64,000 bases of DNA from Nelumbo lutea (Eukaryota > Streptophyta > Magnoliopsida > Proteales > Nelumbonaceae). The number at the start of each line of letters is the position of its first letter. Positions within the stretch are counted from its first letter, which is position 1. Positions 59,485 to 64,000 of this stretch are shown here, one piece after another. The notes below the pieces were generated by a model that saw nothing but the letters and a program-made list of their open reading frames with translations, searched no databases and had not been told where the DNA came from. The DNA is taken from positions 78,582,270 through 78,646,269 of the forward strand of contig JAKGHH010000004.1 in the NCBI GenBank assembly GCA_022828595.1, read 5' to 3'. Made by a program: the position numbers and the translations under genes.

Positions 59485-59714
59485 ACTAAGGAAAGCAAGA
59501 GACGATTCTGCTCGAAATGAGACGGCTAGTACGTAATCGGCTACCCAAGCGGGCCCCAGAAAACCACCGATCCGGTCTAATGAATCAACGTTGACAACTT
59601 CGTGATTAAGGAAAAGAATGTGGAAGCACCGTATCGTTTTTGTGACACGTAGAAACCGACAGAAATGGTTCACCCAATTAGGTCCATATGTCTTAAAAAT
59701 ATCGCACATAACTT

Positions 59715-59724
59715 GACACGTGTC
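59715..59724. promoter_or_regulatory. Palindromic G-box/ABRE-type site
   Basis: GACACGTGTC is a perfect 10-bp palindrome with a CACGTG core, about 240 bp upstream of the putative TATA box. Such sites bind bZIP/bHLH factors and mediate abscisic-acid or light responses; lipid-droplet REF/SRPP genes are often stress-induced. Use in vivo is inferred. Confidence 0.5.
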
Positions 59725-59849
59725 GCCATACGAAATGGGATAGTGAAAGTTTCGAATTCCTACCGGCCAGTGGAGTGACGTCCCACACGGCCACAGTACC
59801 ACTCATAAATCATATTCGTATCAATGATGTTCAGGAAAACGTTCCACCG

Positions 59850-60290
59850 TAACGTTCGCAGCAGATGGACTACATGCCTATCAACAAAAACAAAACCGGA
59901 ATCCTTGCCGGTGCCCACAGATTGAAGGTTGGCCTTGGTTCATATTAGTTCATACCAATCCAGTCGGGAAATATGCGATTAGATGGGTCCTACTTGGGAA
60001 AGAAAAAGAATTAAAAACTACTAAGGAGGGTTATTTACATAAATAATAGGATTAGAAATCTACGATGACGAAAAGATATCGTATAGAAAGAGTTTTGATC
60101 TTATTCTTGAATTTTGATAAATGATACTTTATTCGCTATCACATTTATGATTTCAGTTATTTTTCGGATATCATATGTTTTTTATATTGTAATCGAACTC
60201 AAAAGAAAATGATTGGAATAAGGGGAATTTTATAATGCCGAAAAAACATGATAGGGGGAAATACTTTTACCAATCATAAACCGCCCTGAA
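59850..60290. other. Upstream intergenic region
   Basis: No gene, repeat or clear motif is recognised here. Confidence 0.5.
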
Positions 60291-61010
60291 ATTTGGATTG
60301 CTAGAAACAGGTTGGTGTTTGAAGATGTCTATCGTGATCCCTGTATTTTTCTTGTTTTATGTCACAGGATGATGAAGAAATTGTGGAAATTTTCTGTTCA
60401 GGCTGCGTTTGGAAATAAGTGTGAATGCAACGTAGATTATAAAATGATCCATATAAATTGTAAAGTTGGATTAGTTTTGCATTAATAAATTTATCTTCTT
60501 ATCAAATTGGCTTCAGTTGTAATGGTTGTAGACACGAATGCAAATTTACTTCTTTTTTATTTATGTATTTTTACATCTTACTAGCATTGGAAAATATGTT
60601 TTTTGTTATTTGTCAATGCATAAATGTAGTGTTGCCAAATACAGGCAAAAGTGAACCAGAGTGCAAATTTACCCTAAACTGGGATTTACAATCCATTTGC
60701 ATCATTTCCAAATCCAGCCTCAAGAATCAACAGATTAACAGACTTTTTTGGTGCTTTTGTTCTATCTAAGTGTGGTAGTTGTAAATTTATCTATGTGGAG
60801 TAAGCTGAGCTTCATGCTATTTTGGAGTTTTGTTTATTGGCTCAGTCCTTGGGTTTAACCTATATTAGCATAGAAAGTGATTCAGCTAGTTTGGTTAAAG
60901 TGTTGAGCAGTTCTTTTGATTGCTCTCCTGGTGTTTGGCATCTACTATTGGGAATTGGGGTCACTGAAACTTGGAGGAGAAGTTTTGGGGCGCGTCTGAA
61001 GGCACTGTCT
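60291..61010 (+). mobile_element. Plus-strand LINE C-terminal remnant split by a MITE
   Basis: The left part reads WIARNRLVFEDVYRD (about 60300). After the MITE the RNase H part continues with AELHAILEFCLLAQSLGLTY and SIESDSASLVKVLSS (about 60810-60920). In-frame stops are present. It is a fragment of an L1-type element. Confidence 0.7.
60401..60719. mobile_element. PIF/Harbinger-like MITE
   Basis: This is 319 bp with ends GGCTGCGTTTGGAAAT and ATTTCCAAATCCAGCC and a 3-bp duplication, tca, on both sides (60398-60400 and 60720-60722). The ends resemble Tourist-type MITEs, although tca is not the usual TTA/TAA target. Confidence 0.72.
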
Positions 61011-61060
61011 TTAAAACGTTATTTGCCCCCACTCAGTTTCACTGAGTTTGCTTTTGGGTT

Positions 61061-61808
61061 TAGGGATGGCAATTTCGCGGGAATTTTTGAGTATTCAACC
61101 CGTCCTGACCCTAATAGGACCCATTTATCAAAACGCTATAGCATTTGGGATGGTTTGGGATTTAGATTAAAACTAACGGGTTTGGGTTTTGACTTTAGTG
61201 TAACCAATACTTGATACTCGATACTCGGGATGCATAAATATGAACCCATTATATTATATATCATGCAAAAATTTATGAATTAGAAGTACTAAGATAATTA
61301 TTCTATTATTAATATTTTACTTGTATAAATTTCTTGGTATTAAAATCATCATTTGATGTAAATTTGGATTTGATAGATTGTTTATTTCATTTAGTTATAA
61401 AATGCTAATTGTAAATATTATTTCTTTTAATTTTTAGTTGGAATTGTTAACAATATATATGTATTGATTGTTTTGATGAACACAAAAGTTAATAAAATAT
61501 ATTTTAGTTCATTAAATAACACAAAGGCAATATGGCTTAGTAGCTTAAAGTAGTGCTAAGAGATTTGTCCCTATCATTAATTGATTTGGGTTCAAGTCAC
61601 ATTATAAGCATTAAAAAACTTTTTTTAGTAGAAAACGTTTGGTCAAGGGGCTTAATGGCTGAGACGGGTTGGGACGGGTTTAATGGGTTTGGGAAATTGA
61701 GAGGAAAAGCTAGATGGGTTTGGGACGGGTTTGGAATTAGGGATACATAGGCGGGTTCGGGAATGGGTAGGGCAATTTGCACGGGTAGGCTACCTGTTGC
61801 CAGTCCTA
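61061..61808. mobile_element. hAT-like MITE
   Basis: This is 748 bp with ends TAGGGATGGCAATTTC and TTGCCAGTCCTA. The flanks tttgggtt (61053-61060) and gttgggtt (61809-61816) match at seven of eight bases. GGGTTTGGGA words crowd both ends. No transposase is present. Confidence 0.78.
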
Positions 61809-61894
61809 GTTGGGTTACAGGCAAATTCGTTCCCAGGATACAATAGAGCCTTGGGCAAAGAAACCTTCTGTGAGACTATAATAGACCTAGGGAT

Positions 61895-62175
61895 GGCAAT
61901 TTCCCCCGTAAAATCGAGGACCCACCCCAAACGGGGTAGGTTTTCCTCGACCCTAAACAAGGATAGGGCAGGGATGGGGACGGGGAAATAATTTCTCCCC
62001 GAACCGGGTACGGGGCGAGGATGAGTTTTGTATATAATTCCTCGAACCCGCCCCAAACATGAAGGTAGATTAGTAAAAGATCTCTAGGTTTAATATTGAT
62101 ATTTAAAATATCTCTTCTAATGTGTACAGGTGTGCTTTTTCATGAAATTGACCAATCAAACCCATTGGTTTTTTA
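61895..62175. mobile_element. Left end of another hAT-like element, truncated
   Basis: It begins TAGGGATGGCAATTTCCCC and continues with GGGGA/CCCCG-rich sub-terminal sequence. No matching right end is found before the Gypsy LTR at 62176, so it is either truncated or interrupted. Confidence 0.5.
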
Positions 62176-63177
62176 TGGAGCGCGATCCGGCTGAGCTTAG
62201 CTGTCCGCTGCCTTGCTTCCGAACGGGGTAGCAGGGATCCTGAAACGGAAGAGATGGGAAAGCTCCGGGGGGAACCCGGTGTAGAGGCTCCGAAGCTCAA
62301 GTTAGAATCCTTCAAAAGTAAGGTAATACCAGATACCGCAAAGTTTGCATACCTCCGTTGTCGGGGGGCAGGGGGCTCTTATAGTCACTTTGTGTACTCG
62401 TCCCGAGGCCCTTGTCAGATCGGGTATGATTACCCTTGCGCTTGTCAACTCGGCCGTCGTCCCTTCTGCTGAGATAGAACCGTCACTGCCTAACCGTCTA
62501 ACCGGAGATGGCGGCGTCAGTGGCGGTGGCAGGTGGCCGTTTAGAGTGCTGCTACCAAACGTCAGATCCCATGTCAGTCAGGCGAGGCGCCCTCGGGCAC
62601 GGACTTCCCTGGTGTTAGGCATGGTACGACTTGCTTGGCTTTGGCGCCCACAAGATGATGAGAAGTGCTGAGCGAGGCGGTCTTGAGCTCGGAGGTATCC
62701 CGAACTATTACAAGGTGGGTCAGTTCGGCGAAGTCTATCCCGAGCTGTTACAAGGTGGCAGTTCGGCGAAATCTACCTCGAGCTGTTACAAGGTGGGTCA
62801 GTTCGGCGAAGTGTATCCCGAGCTGTTACAAGGCGGTTCGGCGAAGTCTATCCCGAGCTGTTACAAGGTGGGTTAGTTCGGCGGTCTATCCCGAACTGTT
62901 ACAAGGTGGCAGTTCGGCGAAGTCTATCCCGAGCTGTTACAAGGTGGGTCAGTTCGGCGAAGTCTATCCCGAACTGTTACAAAGTGGCAGTTCGGTGAAG
63001 TCTATCCCGAGCTGTTACAAGGTGGGTTAGTTCGGTGGTCTATCCCGAACTGTTACAAGGTGGCAGTTCGGCGAAGTGTGTCCCCTTGTTCCCGCCTAGG
63101 CTTGGCCCCTTTTGCTGAGCTGTCGTTGCTGCCACGTGTCTCATAATAAAGAGGTCGGGCCAAATCTTCCTTCATCA
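62176..63177 (-). repeat. 3' LTR of a second Gypsy element
   Basis: It begins TGGAGCGCGATCC and ends CCTTCATCA, followed directly by ATTGCCCCCCACTCC, the same polypurine tract as at 25782. Orientation and layout match the Gypsy element in the CLPR4 intron; the LTR is about 1,002 bp. The rest of the element lies beyond the window. Confidence 0.75.
62697..63079. repeat. LTR minisatellite of ten units
   Basis: The phrase GAGCTGTTACAAGGTGG, then CAGTTCGGCGAAGTCTATCC, recurs ten times with unit lengths of about 33-41 bp. Units differ by small indels and by GAG/GAA. An open frame across it is only a by-product of the repeat. Confidence 0.9.
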
Positions 63178-63194
63178 ATTGCCCCCCACTCCTT
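63178..63194 (-). promoter_or_regulatory. Polypurine tract of the second Gypsy element
   Basis: On the minus strand this reads AGTGGGGGGCAAT. It is identical in core and position to the tract next to the 3' LTR at 25781. Confidence 0.75.
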
Positions 63195-63648
63195 GTGCCG
63201 AGGGCCTTGCCATGGTGCGGGGAGTTTTCACGAGGTGGTTGTAGATTTGTCCCGTCCTTCAAACCTTCACTGTATGAGACGCTTTTGCTAGGGTTTTTTC
63301 GGTTTTCGAGAAGGCTGGAAACATGCTTACTCAAGAACGCTGGTGGTTGTGACCGTGCGTTTTAAATTTCAAACCAACTCGCGCCGCTGGGACGTGACAG
63401 CGGATCATTTCAAAAAGGCACGCCACTGCTGTACGTGCGCCGTCGACTGTCAGGGAGATGTGCGGCGCGTCAGCTTCGAAAAGATGTGTGTCGAAGCGAT
63501 GTCGGTTTCAAAAAGACGTGCTGACGTTTCGCTTTTTACGGAAAGACGTGCGCCAATCACGTCTCGACTTTAAGGGTTGTGCGGTCGGTAAGAACGTGGG
63601 CCGTCGGATCGTCTTCAGTCTGCACGGTCGATTCTTGGTTACTGTAGC

Positions 63649-63656
63649 TATAAATA
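63649..63656 (+). promoter_or_regulatory. TATA box for the antisense ORF of the second Gypsy element
   Basis: TATAAATA, followed by AGTGGGGGACC, lies 189 bp upstream of the ATG at 63838. The arrangement mirrors 26091 (TATAAATAGGGGGG then ATG 163 bp later). Confidence 0.6.
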
Positions 63657-63837
63657 GTGGGGGACCCCGGTTGGTTTGTCACTTCTGCGGTTTGTCTACT
63701 GAGTTCGCGTCCAACCTTTCAACTCGCGTCCAAATCTTTTCCAGCTCGCGTCGAGGCTGGTTATACAGTCTTCACGGTTCTTTGGCTTGTTCTTCAAACT
63801 TTCCGGTGAGTACTTTCTTGAATCTATCTTTCCCCCA

Positions 63838-63966
63838 ATGTCTAGCTTTGATAGCTCAGACGATTCTTCGAGTAGGGCCGACATAGGTTCCACCAACCGA
63901 GCCGTGTCCCCAGACTGCCTCAGTGATCCTGAGGTGGAGCTTGAAGACTATGAACCAGTGGGCTGA
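63838..63966 (+). pseudogene. Start of the antisense ORF of the second Gypsy element
   Basis: The frame reads MSSFDSSDDSSS and runs 42 codons to a TGA at 63964. The Ser/Asp-rich opening and its place after a GGTGAGT motif match the antisense ORF at 26254. The stop suggests decay, or that the frame continues elsewhere outside the window. Confidence 0.5.
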
Positions 63967-64000
63967 GTCGCTTCGGGCAGTTTGGCGTCTACCTCCCGCC

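Noticed and set aside
62665..63030. Plus-strand frames with repeated CYKVGQFGEVYPELLQ-like peptides, resembling a repeat protein.
   Set aside because: They are the translation of the LTR minisatellite. The frame changes from unit to unit and the DNA repeat explains it fully.
62676..63080. A CRISPR array.
   Set aside because: The spacers between repeats are themselves repeats and unit lengths drift. The context is a plant LTR.

Overview
This is nuclear DNA of a flowering plant. The evidence is three intact protein-coding genes with plant-type GT-AG introns and plastid or lipid-droplet products, embedded in old and young plant transposons: Copia and Gypsy LTR elements, L1-type LINEs, tRNA-derived SINEs, and hAT-like and Tourist-like MITEs. 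The species cannot be named from the sequence. The bloated intron and dense nested retroelements suggest a moderately large genome, perhaps a woody or early-diverging eudicot or a magnoliid; that is inference only.

Layout. (1) 1344-6224, plus strand: an uninterrupted TOC159-type chloroplast preprotein receptor. (2) 7683-43767, minus strand: one nine-exon CLPR4 gene (plastid Clp protease non-catalytic subunit, 323 residues). Its exons join in frame with canonical splice sites, but intron 4 is 31,097 bp long and is filled with transposons. (3) 57901-59294, minus strand: a three-exon REF/SRPP (rubber elongation factor / lipid-droplet-associated) family gene of 242 residues. (4) From 62176 to the end: the terminal repeat and antisense-ORF promoter of a second Gypsy element that runs out of the window.

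Inside CLPR4 intron 4, from left to right on the plus strand: a 508-bp tandem duplication; a hAT-like element (10785-11419); a plus-strand LINE (about 11865-16700) split by a 2.3-kb LTR retrotransposon (13685-15972) whose interior is a chimera of retroelement gag leader, spliced starch synthase fragments and a retroelement pol tail; more plus-strand LINE pieces to 18950; a minus-strand LINE (about 18954-22740) carrying two related hAT-like MITEs and a probable solo LTR; a SINE-like tail; and a 16.2-kb Copia interval (23278-39476). The Copia element is split by a roughly 10.6-kb Tat-like Gypsy element (25233 to about 35838) with a dual RNase H and a promoter-bearing antisense ORF, plus about 1.7 kb of unassigned LTR-like sequence.

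Between CLPR4 and the REF/SRPP gene lie a hAT-like element 224 bp upstream of the CLPR4 start codon, a minus-strand LINE with MITEs, and a second decayed Copia element (48685-57507). A 3,982-bp hAT-like element with a perfect 8-bp target duplication sits inside that Copia element.

TOC159 and CLPR4 both serve plastid proteostasis: import of precursors and Clp-dependent degradation in the stroma. They converge tail to tail with about 1.46 kb between their stop codons. Nothing in the sequence shows that this proximity is functional.
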